A program made the position numbers and the translations under genes. A DNA stretch of 64,000 bases. Source: CAYRUD01 sp964427425 (GTDB lineage Bacteria; Chlamydiota; Chlamydiia; Chlamydiales; FEN-1388). Below are positions 1 through 7,937 of this stretch, one piece after another (positions within the stretch are counted from its first letter, which is position 1; every line of letters begins with the position of its first letter). Below the pieces are notes generated by a model. The model was given only the letters and a program-made list of their open reading frames with translations, was not told the origin of the DNA and made no database searches. The stretch spans positions 186,001 through 250,000 of the forward strand of contig CAYRUD010000014.1 in NCBI GenBank assembly GCA_964427425.1, in the 5' to 3' direction.

Positions 1-1
1 G

Positions 2-1372
2 TCAGATGAGGAGTTGATAGATCTCTTTATGGCGACGACCGAAGAGATATCATGTGGAATCACAAATAAAGATATTCTCGCTTCGCTTCTCCTTAAAAAG
101 GGCATAACTATTGACGTCCCATTGAAAGCTAGGGGAAAGTGGCCTCAAGAAATAGTTGCGGTTCCCTATACCCTCAATGAGGCAGGAAAAGAAAAAAAAG
201 AGTGCCTAGAGTGCTTTACATCGCTTTCTTCAGAAGATGCGCTAGGTATTAAACAGTACCTTCTCGTCGAGAAGATGCCCTACACAACTCAAAAGATATT
301 TTCTCTTCTACAAGATCCTATGCAGTGCACGCCGTCCGTTATTGATACATTCATAAGAAGCCAAGAATGGATTGAGCTTGAAAAGGCGCTGTTCCCGTTA
401 TTTAAAGATGACACCAAACTGCTACTTTATATAAAGCTCTTCTCCTGGAATGGTGTTATTGATCATATCAATCTCATACGAAAACGTTCTGAAATACCAG
501 GTTCCTCAGAAGTCGTAGTGGCAAGTGATCCTGTGAAAGTTAAACCACTAACACTACAAGATCTCTCTCTAATCGTCGCTCGCGATTTTGCTCGGACGAG
601 ATCTCCGCACCTAGCTCAGATTTTTATCTCGATGTGCCCTCCTCAGGAGATTAAAAAATCTGCTTCGAGTGATTTTATTTCCCTTCTCTTTGAGGCATTG
701 CCACGACAAGCTTCCCAAGAATCAATCGCACTTGCTGTAGAAATTGCAAAAGGCCCATCAAAAGACATATTGTTTGAGAAGGCGAAAGGATATATCTCTT
801 CTTCAATCAATGCGCCGCAGATTTGCCAGATGAGTAGAAGTCAGTTTGTGCAAAAGTTTTCTCCTTTGGCAGTTATTAATCATAAAGCATTTGAGGAATC
901 GCTCACTCATATATGCCGCGAATCTTTAAAGCCTATCGCGGAGAGTGGAGCTGGAACTCAGAAGAGAGGCTCACAAGGATCTTCGGATAAAGGCTGTCAG
1001 CCAGTGGCCGCTGTATCAAAACCAGATGCTATCAAAGCGGATAAAATAATCGCTGAGAATTCAAAAGGGCAAAGTTCTTCTTCTGGTAAACCTTCTGCTA
1101 AGAAGCCTGTGGCTTGTAGTCAATCAGCGAAGAAAATCCAATCACCTAAAGCAAACGAATCCTCTTCGTATGCCTCGAAAATAGCTTCACAACAAGCTAA
1201 AGAGGCTATTTCTCCGTATATACTCTATACGGTTCGAAAAGGAGACACGCTATGGGCGCTTTCAAAGCGATTTGGAGTTTCAGTGGATAAGATTCGCTAT
1301 TTAAACAAAATCAAGGGAAATACGCTTCCTCCAGGAATTGTTATTAAGATTCCAAAAGCGCACACTACTTGA
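2..1372 (+). CDS. LysM-domain protein, 5' end open at window edge
   Basis: The reading frame is open to the left edge, so the true start may lie outside the window; internal candidates are TTG at 14 and ATG at 29. From the TTG start the product is 452 aa. Residues about 405-447 form a typical LysM peptidoglycan-binding domain (YTVRKGDTLWALSKRFGV, then LPPGIVIKIP). Before it lies a Ser/Lys/Gln-rich, probably disordered linker at about 315-400. The N-terminal 300 residues are mostly helical-looking and I do not recognise them. LysM domains bind glycan chains, so a role at the division-site peptidoglycan or the cell envelope is an inference. It converges on yidD, with only about 20 bp between the two stops. 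No signal peptide is visible, but the real N-terminus may be missing. Confidence 0.75.
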   Translation, partial: SDEELIDLFMATTEEISCGITNKDILASLLLKKGITIDVPLKARGKWPQEIVAVPYTLNEAGKEKKECLECFTSLSSEDALGIKQYLLVEKMPYTTQKIFSLLQDPMQCTPSVIDTFIRSQEWIELEKALFPLFKDDTKLLLYIKLFSWNGVIDHINLIRKRSEIPGSSEVVVASDPVKVKPLTLQDLSLIVARDFARTRSPHLAQIFISMCPPQEIKKSASSDFISLLFEALPRQASQESIALAVEIAKGPSKDILFEKAKGYISSSINAPQICQMSRSQFVQKFSPLAVINHKAFEESLTHICRESLKPIAESGAGTQKRGSQGSSDKGCQPVAAVSKPDAIKADKIIAENSKGQSSSSGKPSAKKPVACSQSAKKIQSPKANESSSYASKIASQQAKEAISPYILYTVRKGDTLWALSKRFGVSVDKIRYLNKIKGNTLPPGIVIKIPKAHTT

Positions 1373-1393
1373 TGAATCATGAGCCAGGCTTTT

Positions 1394-1657
1394 TCATGGT
1401 TCTTCAGAAGGAGGAGGAACTTTGTCGATTCCGCCATGCGGAAATTTTTTTGACATGCCGCTTCCGCAGCGGAGTATTCTTTTCAAAGTAAGCTTTAACG
1501 CTTGTCCAAAAGAGTGTGTTTCAAATGCTTCAAGAGCATAATGGGAGCACGACGGCCAGAAACGGCATGATGATCCTAAAAGCGGAGAGATCGTGCGCTG
1601 GTATACTCGGATAAGGCCTTTAGCAATAAAGCTAAGGATTGATTTTCTTGCAGTCAT
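1394..1657 (-). CDS. yidD: YidD family membrane protein insertion efficiency factor
   Basis: This 87-aa protein has the family signature almost throughout: RVYQRTISPLLGSSCRFWPSCS followed by HYALEAFETHSFGQALKL and a conserved RCG...GGIDKVP segment with three cysteines. YidD is a small amphipathic protein at the inner face of the cytoplasmic membrane that assists YidC in membrane-protein insertion (family knowledge). Its length is normal for the family. It lies about 29 bp downstream of the DUF155 gene on the same strand, so the two are probably co-transcribed; I recall the same neighbours in Chlamydia trachomatis (CT472/CT473). Confidence 0.9.
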   Translation of the reverse strand: MTARKSILSFIAKGLIRVYQRTISPLLGSSCRFWPSCSHYALEAFETHSFGQALKLTLKRILRCGSGMSKKFPHGGIDKVPPPSEEP

Positions 1658-1686
1658 TATTCTAAAGTTTTTCGCGTCAGGAGTCG

Positions 1687-2550
1687 TTAATGAGGTGAAA
1701 ATTCTCTAAATAGGGAGATGACCACTTCCATGACGATGAGGATGATAATGATCCACTCAAGCTTACTCGAATGCTGATGGTTAAGCTCATTTCCCAACAT
1801 TTCCAAAAGGTCGTGGATAATATCGAGACGTTTGTTGATAACGTCAAGTCTTCCCTCAAGCTCTAAATGGTTAGCAATCATGCTATAGATAGGCTCAAGC
1901 TCTGGATGATCCCAGAAATATTCCGGTTGGTCCAAAAGCTCCAAATGAAGATTGATAGAGCTTCTTTCCAAGAAAAGCTCACCCATTTTCTTTCCTATTT
2001 CTCTTTTTGAAAGAGGAACGGTTCCTCTTCGTGAAAGGTGTTCTGGAATGTATTTGGTTGTATCAATGGACTTCTTGACAACCGATTCGAAGAAGGAGAG
2101 CTTAACTGATTGAGCCATCCCATGAGAGAGAGCAAGGCATAAAGAGATATGAGGAGATGCTAAAACAATTTGGTCATCAATAATTGCTGTCTTTCGAGCG
2201 CCTATAGAAAAGCCCATGATCTCTTTTTCAATTGTCTCAGTGCGCTCAAGTTCAAAAGGCTTTAGCTTTTCTAAGATGGAAGCTTCTTCATCTTCTTTGA
2301 TACCCCACATAACTAAAGCGCCGTAGGGAAAGCAAAAATATCCTTTAATGGTGTCATGGGCGTCTTTTAAGAGATTGACGAAAATAACATCTCGAAAAAA
2401 AGAGACGCTGGATTCGCTTTGAAGGGATCGAGCAATTCCCTTGACGTCGTACGCATGCGCAGTAGAGTAAGAGACACAGCGCTCAGATGACATAGAGTCT
2501 GGTTTCGTTCGTGGAGGTGTATCTAAGTTGTATAAGGATAATGTATCCAT
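1687..2550 (-). CDS. DUF155/RMD1-type (YagE) membrane protein
   Basis: The 287-aa product carries the C-terminal hallmark of the DUF155 (RMND1/Rmd1/Sif) family: QPEYFWDHPELEPIYSMIAN, then LELEGRLDVINKRLDIIHDL and a final hydrophobic helix LEWIIIILIVMEVVISLF. The middle shows the usual FPYGALVMWG core. Bacterial members are uncharacterised; eukaryotic RMND1 anchors mitochondrial ribosomes to the inner membrane, so a membrane-tethering role near the ribosome is only an analogy. The protein is likely held by its single C-terminal transmembrane helix with the bulk in the cytosol. It is the probable first gene of an operon with yidD. The 343-bp space upstream holds the promoter of the divergent tRNA-Leu gene. 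Confidence 0.85.
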   Translation of the reverse strand: MDTLSLYNLDTPPRTKPDSMSSERCVSYSTAHAYDVKGIARSLQSESSVSFFRDVIFVNLLKDAHDTIKGYFCFPYGALVMWGIKEDEEASILEKLKPFELERTETIEKEIMGFSIGARKTAIIDDQIVLASPHISLCLALSHGMAQSVKLSFFESVVKKSIDTTKYIPEHLSRRGTVPLSKREIGKKMGELFLERSSINLHLELLDQPEYFWDHPELEPIYSMIANHLELEGRLDVINKRLDIIHDLLEMLGNELNHQHSSKLEWIIIILIVMEVVISLFREFSPH

Positions 2551-2893
2551 AAAGTATCCGATAGATTTCTGCCTTTTAGATAAAAGGCTTGACTTTACTC
2601 TTTTCTTAAAACAAGAGCGGTTTTAAGTGGAAAAGGAAAAAATTGTAATAGAACGATAAAAGATATTTTTTGCCAATCTTTGAAAAGATTGGGGCTATTC
2701 TACTTGATTTTCCCTTTGTTTGCTATCTTTCATCATCATTTGGAGGTTTCTTTGATTGTTTAGTGATGTACTTGTCTTGTCTATTGTTGGCATATATGTG
2801 CTTTATTAGGAATTGTTAACGGAATTTCAGAAGAATTGCCTTGCGACAAAAAGGGTGAGAAAGCTATCCTTACATGCGTTTTTAACACCCAAA
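2551..2893. other. Intergenic region between DUF155 gene and tRNA-Leu
   Basis: These 343 bp hold no convincing coding frame. They contain a small hairpin (CCAATCTTTGAAAAGATTGG, around 2674-2693) and, at the right end, a promoter candidate for tRNA-Leu. The promoter of the leftward DUF155 gene should also lie here, but I see no clear -35/-10 pair for it. Confidence 0.5.
2841..2870 (+). promoter_or_regulatory. Candidate sigma-70-type promoter of tRNA-Leu
   Basis: TTGCGA at 2841-2846 and TATCCT at 2865-2870 are separated by 18 bp and end about 24 bp before the first base of the mature tRNA. This fits a short 5' leader. Both hexamers match the bacterial consensus only partly (four of six each). 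Confidence 0.4.
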
Positions 2894-2977
2894 GCGAAAG
2901 TGGCGGAATTGGTATACGCGCTACTTTGAGGTGGTAGTGAGGGTTTCCTCGTGGGGGTTCAAGTCCCCCCTTTCGCA
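2894..2977 (+). tRNA. tRNA-Leu, anticodon GAG
   Basis: An 84-nt cloverleaf can be folded by eye. The acceptor stem is GCGAAAG (2894-2900) with CTTTCGC (2970-2976) and discriminator A at 2977. The anticodon stem CTACT/GGTAG carries the loop TTGAGGT with anticodon GAG. A long variable arm (GAGGG...CCTC) typical of class II leucine tRNAs follows, and the T arm is GGGGG-TTCAAGT-CCCCC. No CCA is encoded. It decodes CUU and CUC. Confidence 0.93.
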
Positions 2978-2982
2978 TCCAA

Positions 2983-3024
2983 GGCCAAATACACAATACA
3001 ATGTGTGTTTGGCTTTTTTTATTT
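2983..3024 (+). terminator. Rho-independent terminator after tRNA-Leu
   Basis: A stem GCCAAATACACA pairs with TGTGTGTTTGGC (2984-2995 with 3002-3013) and is followed at once by a run of seven T. It ends the tRNA-Leu transcript. Confidence 0.75.
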
Positions 3025-3058
3025 TACCCCCTTCTCGTTTGAGAGAAGACTTGAGGCC

Positions 3059-3871
3059 TCAACGTTTTGTTGAGCTTTTCTTGCCTGTTAATCCCAATAT
3101 CCCAGTTACAAGATCGAGTGTTTCGTTTGAGAAATCATGAGAAAAGAGAAGAGATGTCTTCTCAAAAAACAAGATAGAGATGTCCTTGAGAATTTTTTCT
3201 TGGAGCTCGTAAGGGAATGATGTCTTAATAGCCCGTTGTATTTCCTCGAAATCGATTCCTTCTTGCTCGAAGAAAAGAAGAGATATCAAAAGAGGTACTG
3301 CTTTTATGTCATTTAGCTCATGAGCAAGCGGAACTAGTGTCAATAATAAGTTCCAGGAAGGTTTATGAGGTTCTTTCTCAATTAAAAATGTATTGAGGAT
3401 AGAGCCGGCTAAAGAGAGATTTTTTCGCTTAAAATGAACGAAAGGATTAAGGATCTCGCTCTTTTTCTCTCTATCCGATTCAGCTTGGCTCATTTGAATT
3501 GTTTCAAGACATGAGTATAGCTTTGTACATTCGGTGATTGCGAGGAGGCCTGGTCGATGAAGTCTTTCATCAGACTTTGATGGTGTAGAGAAGAGGGCCT
3601 GTATATTTTTCCCTAAAACGACTTCTAGCTCATCGAGAGGAAAAATGGGAGGAGATTGATCTTGAGAATAGATGCAAGAGATCTTGCCATAGTTTTCTGT
3701 AAGAAGTCGCACAATACATTTATCAGGTGATGTAGCGACAGGCGATGTCTCAAGAGCAAATCCTGTTATGATACGTGAAGAAAGATTGTTTGAGCCATAT
3801 GAGGGAGTAGGTCGCATGTGAGATGCCTGTATATTAAAACTAAAAATGGGTACTGTATCATAATCGATCAA
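3059..3871 (-). CDS. recO: Probable DNA repair protein RecO, divergent
   Basis: The 270-aa product is divergent, but its N-terminal part has the look of a RecO OB fold: GFALETSPVATSPDKCIVRL followed by LTENYGKISCIYSQD resembles the usual GFVL...EAD.IV.LLT.E.GKIS pattern. The rest is helical, and no zinc-binding cysteine cluster is evident. RecO loads RecA onto SSB-coated single strands with RecR (family knowledge). Position supports the call: in C. trachomatis a RecO-like gene (CT470) lies next to the YagE and YidD homologues, as here. The first 30 residues are extra compared with a normal RecO, so a start at the internal Met (MRPTPSYG) is possible. An unrelated hypothetical protein is the alternative. 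Confidence 0.5.
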   Translation of the reverse strand: MIDYDTVPIFSFNIQASHMRPTPSYGSNNLSSRIITGFALETSPVATSPDKCIVRLLTENYGKISCIYSQDQSPPIFPLDELEVVLGKNIQALFSTPSKSDERLHRPGLLAITECTKLYSCLETIQMSQAESDREKKSEILNPFVHFKRKNLSLAGSILNTFLIEKEPHKPSWNLLLTLVPLAHELNDIKAVPLLISLLFFEQEGIDFEEIQRAIKTSFPYELQEKILKDISILFFEKTSLLFSHDFSNETLDLVTGILGLTGKKSSTKR

Positions 3872-3986
3872 GAGAGAGTATCGTAGATTTTATCGTTTGA
3901 TTGGAAAATCATTCCCAAAAAGCACGTATTCATGCTAGGATGTTGCCATCGTTGTCAAACTGACAAGAATTTTAAGCTGTTTTTTC

Positions 3987-4015
3987 TTGAGCCGCTTAAA
4001 TTGCATCATTATTTT
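3987..4015 (+). promoter_or_regulatory. Candidate promoter of tRNA-Arg
   Basis: TTGAGC (3987-3992) and TATTTT (4010-4015) are separated by 17 bp and end 13 bp before the mature tRNA starts at 4029. The -10 matches four of six consensus positions. Confidence 0.4.
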
Positions 4016-4028
4016 TCGCTTTCCTTAC

Positions 4029-4102
4029 GCACCGATAGCTCAACTGGATAGAGTACCTGGCTTCGAACCAGGTGGTTAGAGGTTCGAGCCCTCTTCGGTG
4101 CG
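4029..4102 (+). tRNA. tRNA-Arg, anticodon TCG
   Basis: A 74-nt cloverleaf. The acceptor is GCACCGA (4029-4035) with TCGGTGC (4095-4101) and discriminator G. The D arm is GCTC-AACTGGATA-GAGT, the anticodon stem CCTGG/CCAGG carries the loop CTTCGAA (anticodon TCG), and the T arm is AGAGG-TTCGAGC-CCTCT. CCA is not encoded. A run of T follows immediately. Confidence 0.95.
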
Positions 4103-4171
4103 TTTTTTCTTTAGAGCGTTTCAATGAAACATCTTCTTAGTCGTCTCTCCTGCTAAAAAGTGGTACTCCAT

Positions 4172-5329
4172 ATGGCTCTTCTGCCCGAATTCTTTGGATT
4201 AACCTCATCTCAGTTTGCGGATGAAATCTCTTCACATCATCAGGGAAAAGGAAAGCTTCTTGCTGTTGAGCTTTACAACCTTATTATGAAAAGAGGAAAA
4301 GGATTTAATGCTTCTTACGGAAAAGCCTCGTCCTTTGATCCTTCATTTATTGAGGGCATTTCTTCCTTTTCTACTGCCGATAAGCTTAAAGCATTTATTT
4401 ATAATGAATTGGGCTTGTCTATATCTTTAATGCCGATAGTAAAAGTTGTAAAAAGCGAAACTGAGACCACTAAGCTGCTTTTAAAGACAGCTGATGGGTA
4501 TGAGATCGAATCGGTTATTATTCCAATGCAGAAGAAAAAGACCATTTGTATCTCCTCGCAGGTTGGATGCAGAATGGGTTGCTCGTTTTGTGAGACAGGT
4601 CGAATGGGGCTTTTGCGCAATTTGACGGTTTCAGAAATAGTTCAGCAGGTCTTCATCGCTCGACATATCCTTGGAGAAGAGATCGATAACATTGTCTTCA
4701 TGGGGATGGGAGAGCCTTTTGATAATTATGATGCCGTTTTGCAAGCAGTTTCTGTCTTAAATGATATGCAAGGAATGGCATTCGGATTGAAGAATATCAC
4801 TATTTCAACGAGTGGAAAGGCTTCTCAAATTCGAAAACTTGCTCACGAGGTTGAAAAGCCTATTCCTAATCTTGCCGTCTCTATCAATGCGCCTTATGAT
4901 GCCTTGAGATCAAAATTGATGCCTCATAATAGAAAAGAGCCTTTAGATGATGTTTTAAGTGCCGTCTCTGAATATATCCAAATCAAAAATCGAGAAGTTC
5001 TTTTCGCGTACGTTCTTTTACGGGGAATAAATGATCGGATAGAAGATGCTCATGCTCTGGCGGGGCTTGTCCAAAGGTTTCAAGGGCGAGTCAAAGTAAA
5101 TTTGATTCCATATAACCCCCAGTCTCACGATCGATTCCAGCCGCCTTCTGATGATGTGGTAGACATGTTCGCTCAGGCTTTAAGATCCCTCTCAGTACGT
5201 GTTCTTTTGCGCAGAACGAAAGGAAGAGACATTATGGCTGGATGCGGGCAGCTTGGAAATATTGAGCTGAAGAAGAAAAAGAGCGAAAGATCCGATTCAT
5301 TGCCAATCTTACCTCACGAAAATTTCTAA
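4172..5329 (+). CDS. rlmN: Dual-specificity 23S rRNA/tRNA adenine-C2 methyltransferase
   Basis: This radical-SAM enzyme methylates C2 of A2503 in 23S rRNA and of A37 in some tRNAs (family knowledge). The radical-SAM cluster motif GCRMGCSFCETG is present, with Cys133, Cys137 and Cys140 counted from the ATG at 4172. Other family blocks are VFMGMGEPFDNYD, the SAM-binding stretch ITISTSGK, and VNLIPYNP. The conserved C-terminal catalytic cysteine occurs in RDIMAGCGQL. The product is 385 aa, normal for RlmN. A GTG at 4160 in the same frame would add four residues; I prefer the ATG because MALLPEFFGLT matches a usual N-terminus. No clear Shine-Dalgarno is seen for either. Confidence 0.95.
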   Translation: MALLPEFFGLTSSQFADEISSHHQGKGKLLAVELYNLIMKRGKGFNASYGKASSFDPSFIEGISSFSTADKLKAFIYNELGLSISLMPIVKVVKSETETTKLLLKTADGYEIESVIIPMQKKKTICISSQVGCRMGCSFCETGRMGLLRNLTVSEIVQQVFIARHILGEEIDNIVFMGMGEPFDNYDAVLQAVSVLNDMQGMAFGLKNITISTSGKASQIRKLAHEVEKPIPNLAVSINAPYDALRSKLMPHNRKEPLDDVLSAVSEYIQIKNREVLFAYVLLRGINDRIEDAHALAGLVQRFQGRVKVNLIPYNPQSHDRFQPPSDDVVDMFAQALRSLSVRVLLRRTKGRDIMAGCGQLGNIELKKKKSERSDSLPILPHENF

Positions 5330-5434
5330 TAAATTCTTTAAAACCACCTTGAAATCTAAACTTTTAGTCGGCAGTGTGTACTCTCATGAAACTTTATCAT
5401 CTCGAAGAAAAGAAAGTTTTACGAGCGAAATACT

Positions 5435-5576
5435 TTTTTCTCGATTAGAGAAAAATCCTGTCTTGATTTCTCTCTCAAAGAGTTTTATGTATTGAAGAGA
5501 CGATTGAAGACATAAAACTCGTATCGAGCGTACAATAAAGGTAGAAAGAGAGTTTACTGTAAAAGCTCTCTCTTTC
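5435..5576 (+). promoter_or_regulatory. Structured leader upstream of hpf (three consecutive hairpins)
   Basis: Three perfect inverted repeats follow one another: TTTTTCTC/GAGAAAAA (5435-5442 with 5448-5455), GAGTTTTATGT/ACATAAAACTC (5480-5490 with 5510-5520), and GAAAGAGAG/CTCTCTTTC (5544-5552 with 5568-5576). The middle loop contains the direct repeat ATTGAAGA twice (5491-5498 and 5503-5510). They fill most of the 289 bp between rlmN and hpf and end 42 bp before the hpf start codon. This could be an mRNA leader controlling hpf, or operator-like dyads; neither can be decided from sequence. Confidence 0.45.
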
Positions 5577-5618
5577 ATCGTCGACCGAACCACGACCAGA
5601 TTCACTTATGGGGGTGCT

Positions 5619-6245
5619 ATGACACGTAAAGAAAAAGCAGCGGAATTTGATCAAGGATACAATGTCATCGTTACTGGACGTCATCTTCAAGTAACTGATG
5701 CAATGAAAGATCATGCCATTGAGCGCATCTCGCGTCTCGAAAAATTAGGCAGCCGCATCATCGATGTCAATGTCACTATGGATATCCAGAAGCTGGAGCA
5801 TCGTGTGGACATCCTTATGAAGTATGGTCATACAATTATTCGTAGCCATGCTGCTAGCGACGATATGTATGTCTCTATTGATAAAGCTGTAGAAAAGCTC
5901 GCAAGACAATTAACAAAGTATAAAGAGCGTATTCAAGATCATCATGGAAAAGGCCACCCAGTAGTTGAGTTGCCAGTCAAAGTTGTGGCTTCTTTGAGCG
6001 ACGTTCATGAGATCAACGATCAAATCGAAGAGGAAAACGCGAAAAATCGTAGCATATCTTCAGCTACACATCGCGTTGTCTCTCATGAGACTAAGTTCAT
6101 GCCAGTGTTGACTGAAGATGAAGCTGTTATGAAAATGGATCTTTCACAAGATACCGTCATGATTTTCAAGAGCGAGGAAAATCGCCAGCTGAAAGTGATC
6201 TATCGCCGTAAAGATGGAAGTTATGGCATTGTCACTCCTCAGTAA
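5619..6245 (+). CDS. hpf: Long-form ribosome hibernation promoting factor
   Basis: The 208-aa protein has two domains. An S30AE/YfiA domain covers about residues 13-110 (YNVIVTGRHLQVTDAMKDHA, then ISRLEKLGSRIIDVNVTMDI). A C-terminal long-HPF dimerisation domain covers about 150-208 (HRVVSHETKFMPVLTEDEAV, then LKVIYRRKDGSYGIV). Long HPF drives formation of inactive 100S ribosome dimers in stationary or stressed cells (family knowledge), which in chlamydiae would suit the elementary-body stage (inference). A GGGGGTG sequence sits just upstream of the ATG. The structured leader before it and the strong terminator after it mark it as a single-gene transcript. Confidence 0.93.
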   Translation: MTRKEKAAEFDQGYNVIVTGRHLQVTDAMKDHAIERISRLEKLGSRIIDVNVTMDIQKLEHRVDILMKYGHTIIRSHAASDDMYVSIDKAVEKLARQLTKYKERIQDHHGKGHPVVELPVKVVASLSDVHEINDQIEEENAKNRSISSATHRVVSHETKFMPVLTEDEAVMKMDLSQDTVMIFKSEENRQLKVIYRRKDGSYGIVTPQ

Positions 6246-6276
6246 TTACGTTGTTTTAGGATTAGCTTGAAAAAGA

Positions 6277-6315
6277 AGGGCCCTTTTCCTTGATTCGGGA
6301 AAAGGGCCTTTTTCT
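6277..6315 (+). terminator. Terminator of hpf
   Basis: An 11-bp stem GGCCCTTTTCC / GGAAAAGGGCC (6279-6289 with 6298-6308) with an 8-nt loop is followed by TTTTTC. It is a classic intrinsic terminator. Confidence 0.85.
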
Positions 6316-6394
6316 ATTAGATAATACGCTTTCATTCTTTCGCATTCGGAGATTAAGCTATAAATAAGGAAGTCTTTAATGAAAGAGGCGAGAT

Positions 6395-7012
6395 ATGAAA
6401 GAAGGAATTGTTTGCCTTGTTCGAAAGTGTCTTTGTAGGAAAACACCTGAAGAGGTTGTTCGTCAGGCACTTTTAGATATTCTTATACATCGCCGAGGCT
6501 TTCCCCTTCCTCTATGTGGGGTTGAACTCTCTTTAAAAACACTTGTTGATCTTTTGAAGAAAAAAGAAGAGATAGGAGAGCTAAAGACGGCTTCTCCTCG
6601 ACTATCCTCTTCAGTGCTTAAAAGGCGCGTAGATGTTGTCTTCTTTCGGTCTAAGAGCCCTTCTGAGGAAAATCGCTACGGATTATCTCCTTTTGTTCTT
6701 TTTGAGTGTAAGGCATCTAAACGCCAAGATGTAAACGAAAAGCAAGCGGCCACAGATGCCAAAATCTCCCATGAAAGTCATTTTTATGAAGACGATCCGT
6801 CACGATCTACAACCGCTGACCTTTCTCACCTCCTTCAACTTATGGGATATGCTCATCGAATTGGGGTGCCCTATTTTGCGATTGTCGAGGGCAATCAAGT
6901 GACACTCTATTTTGAGGGAATGATATTTTACACCGGCGAAGTAGAAAATTTTCCGTCCTGGGATGATCTTATTCGCCATTATGATGATAAGAAGTCACCG
7001 CGTAAGACTTAA
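6395..7012 (+). CDS. Stand-alone type I restriction enzyme R N-terminal (HsdR_N)-like nuclease-fold protein
   Basis: The 205-aa product looks like the N-terminal PD-(D/E)xK domain of HsdR without any helicase part. EEVVRQALLDILIHRRGFP opens the domain, RRVDVVFF supplies the catalytic-type Asp at about 71, and PFVLFECKA supplies the E-x-K pair at about 100-103. A following LLQLMGYAHRIGVPYFAIVEG and QVTLYFEG segment resembles the family's usual continuation. No hsdM or hsdS lies nearby, so it is not a working restriction system. Similar stand-alone proteins are annotated in chlamydiae, as far as I recall; their function is unknown. A GAGG Shine-Dalgarno lies close before the ATG. Confidence 0.7.
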   Translation: MKEGIVCLVRKCLCRKTPEEVVRQALLDILIHRRGFPLPLCGVELSLKTLVDLLKKKEEIGELKTASPRLSSSVLKRRVDVVFFRSKSPSEENRYGLSPFVLFECKASKRQDVNEKQAATDAKISHESHFYEDDPSRSTTADLSHLLQLMGYAHRIGVPYFAIVEGNQVTLYFEGMIFYTGEVENFPSWDDLIRHYDDKKSPRKT

Positions 7013-7160
7013 AGAAAAGTCGTGGATTGTAAAGACAGATTTTCATTTTTCTTCGTCTTTGTATATATAGCATTCAGGTGTCAAATTTGATTTATAAAGA
7101 AGGGTTCTTCGAAACAGAAAAGTTTTTTCTTTTGAGAAGATGAAGAGGAGATAAAAGACG

Positions 7161-7763
7161 ATGTCAACTGATCATAATGACCAAAGCCGATCTCAAGAAA
7201 AACCTACCAAGGCTGCATCCTCTCAGCTTCAAGGTGTGAAGAGCATTCCGCAAGAGCAGAGTGCGGAAAATATATTGCCGCCAGAGTTAATTCCTTTGAC
7301 TGAGCTTCCTCTAAATCCTAAAGAAATCGTAGAGAAGCTCGAAGAGCTCGTAAAATTTGCCTTAGAGTGCGAAAAAAAAGAACTTGCGGAAGGAGTCTCA
7401 TTTATAAAGGTTTATAAGGAACTTCAAGAGCTTCAAAAATCAATAGAACTTTTAGAAGAAGCACAAAAAGAGAACTTAGAGCTTCTCCAAGCTATTGCCC
7501 AAAGAGAAGGAATCCAATTATCTTCAGAGATAGAGCCTACTACTGAGGAAGATAAGAAGATTGCAGAGAAGTTAAGAACTCTTTCCGATTTATGTGAGAC
7601 AGCTAAAGAAAGAATTCATAGCGAAATTATTCAAAATCCTGATGTTCAAGATTTAGTTACTGAAAAGATAAAGGATGCGACCGCCACGGATGAGAAAAAG
7701 CAAGTCCGAAGAAAGAATAAATTCAAAACTATAGGCGGAAAGCAGGGCTGGATGCCTATGTAA
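7161..7763 (+). CDS. Hypothetical acidic, coiled-coil-prone protein
   Basis: I do not recognise this 200-aa protein. A polar Ser/Gln-rich N-terminus (about 1-40) is followed by a long Glu/Lys/Leu-rich helical region (about 50-180) with heptad-like leucines (KEIVEKLEELVKFALE, then LQELQKSIELLEEAQKENLE). The tail is basic, with RRKNKFKTIGGKQGW. A strong GAGGAG Shine-Dalgarno precedes the ATG, which supports its being expressed. The composition would suit a secreted or scaffold protein, but that is speculation. Confidence 0.65.
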   Translation: MSTDHNDQSRSQEKPTKAASSQLQGVKSIPQEQSAENILPPELIPLTELPLNPKEIVEKLEELVKFALECEKKELAEGVSFIKVYKELQELQKSIELLEEAQKENLELLQAIAQREGIQLSSEIEPTTEEDKKIAEKLRTLSDLCETAKERIHSEIIQNPDVQDLVTEKIKDATATDEKKQVRRKNKFKTIGGKQGWMPM

Positions 7764-7813
7764 TTCAAGGGATTTGAGAAGGACGAAAAGGGCGTATACT
7801 TTTTCTTTTCCTA

Positions 7814-7843
7814 TTGACAGAATTGGCTCTTTGCCATTCTACT
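7814..7843 (+). promoter_or_regulatory. Candidate promoter of uhpC
   Basis: A perfect -35 hexamer TTGACA (7814-7819) is followed after 18 bp by TCTACT (7838-7843), a four-of-six match to the -10 consensus. It lies about 95 bp before the uhpC start. Confidence 0.4.
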
Positions 7844-7937
7844 TCCCTTTCACTCGTTCAAGAATTAGTTATCATTTAGTAATGGATTCATATCAATTTG
7901 TCCTCATGGACAATAAGATGCGAAATAGATATCATAC

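Noticed and set aside
1374..1402. Terminator between the LysM gene and yidD
   Set aside because: An imperfect dyad (GAATCATGA with TCATGGTTC) is present but it overlaps the yidD end, has a mismatch and lacks a T tract on either side.
2781..2996. A 71-codon frame on the minus strand
   Set aside because: It covers the tRNA-Leu gene and part of its promoter and terminator, so it is a chance frame.
6395..7012. A working type I restriction-modification locus
   Set aside because: Only the HsdR N-terminal domain is present; there is no helicase, methylase or specificity gene around it.
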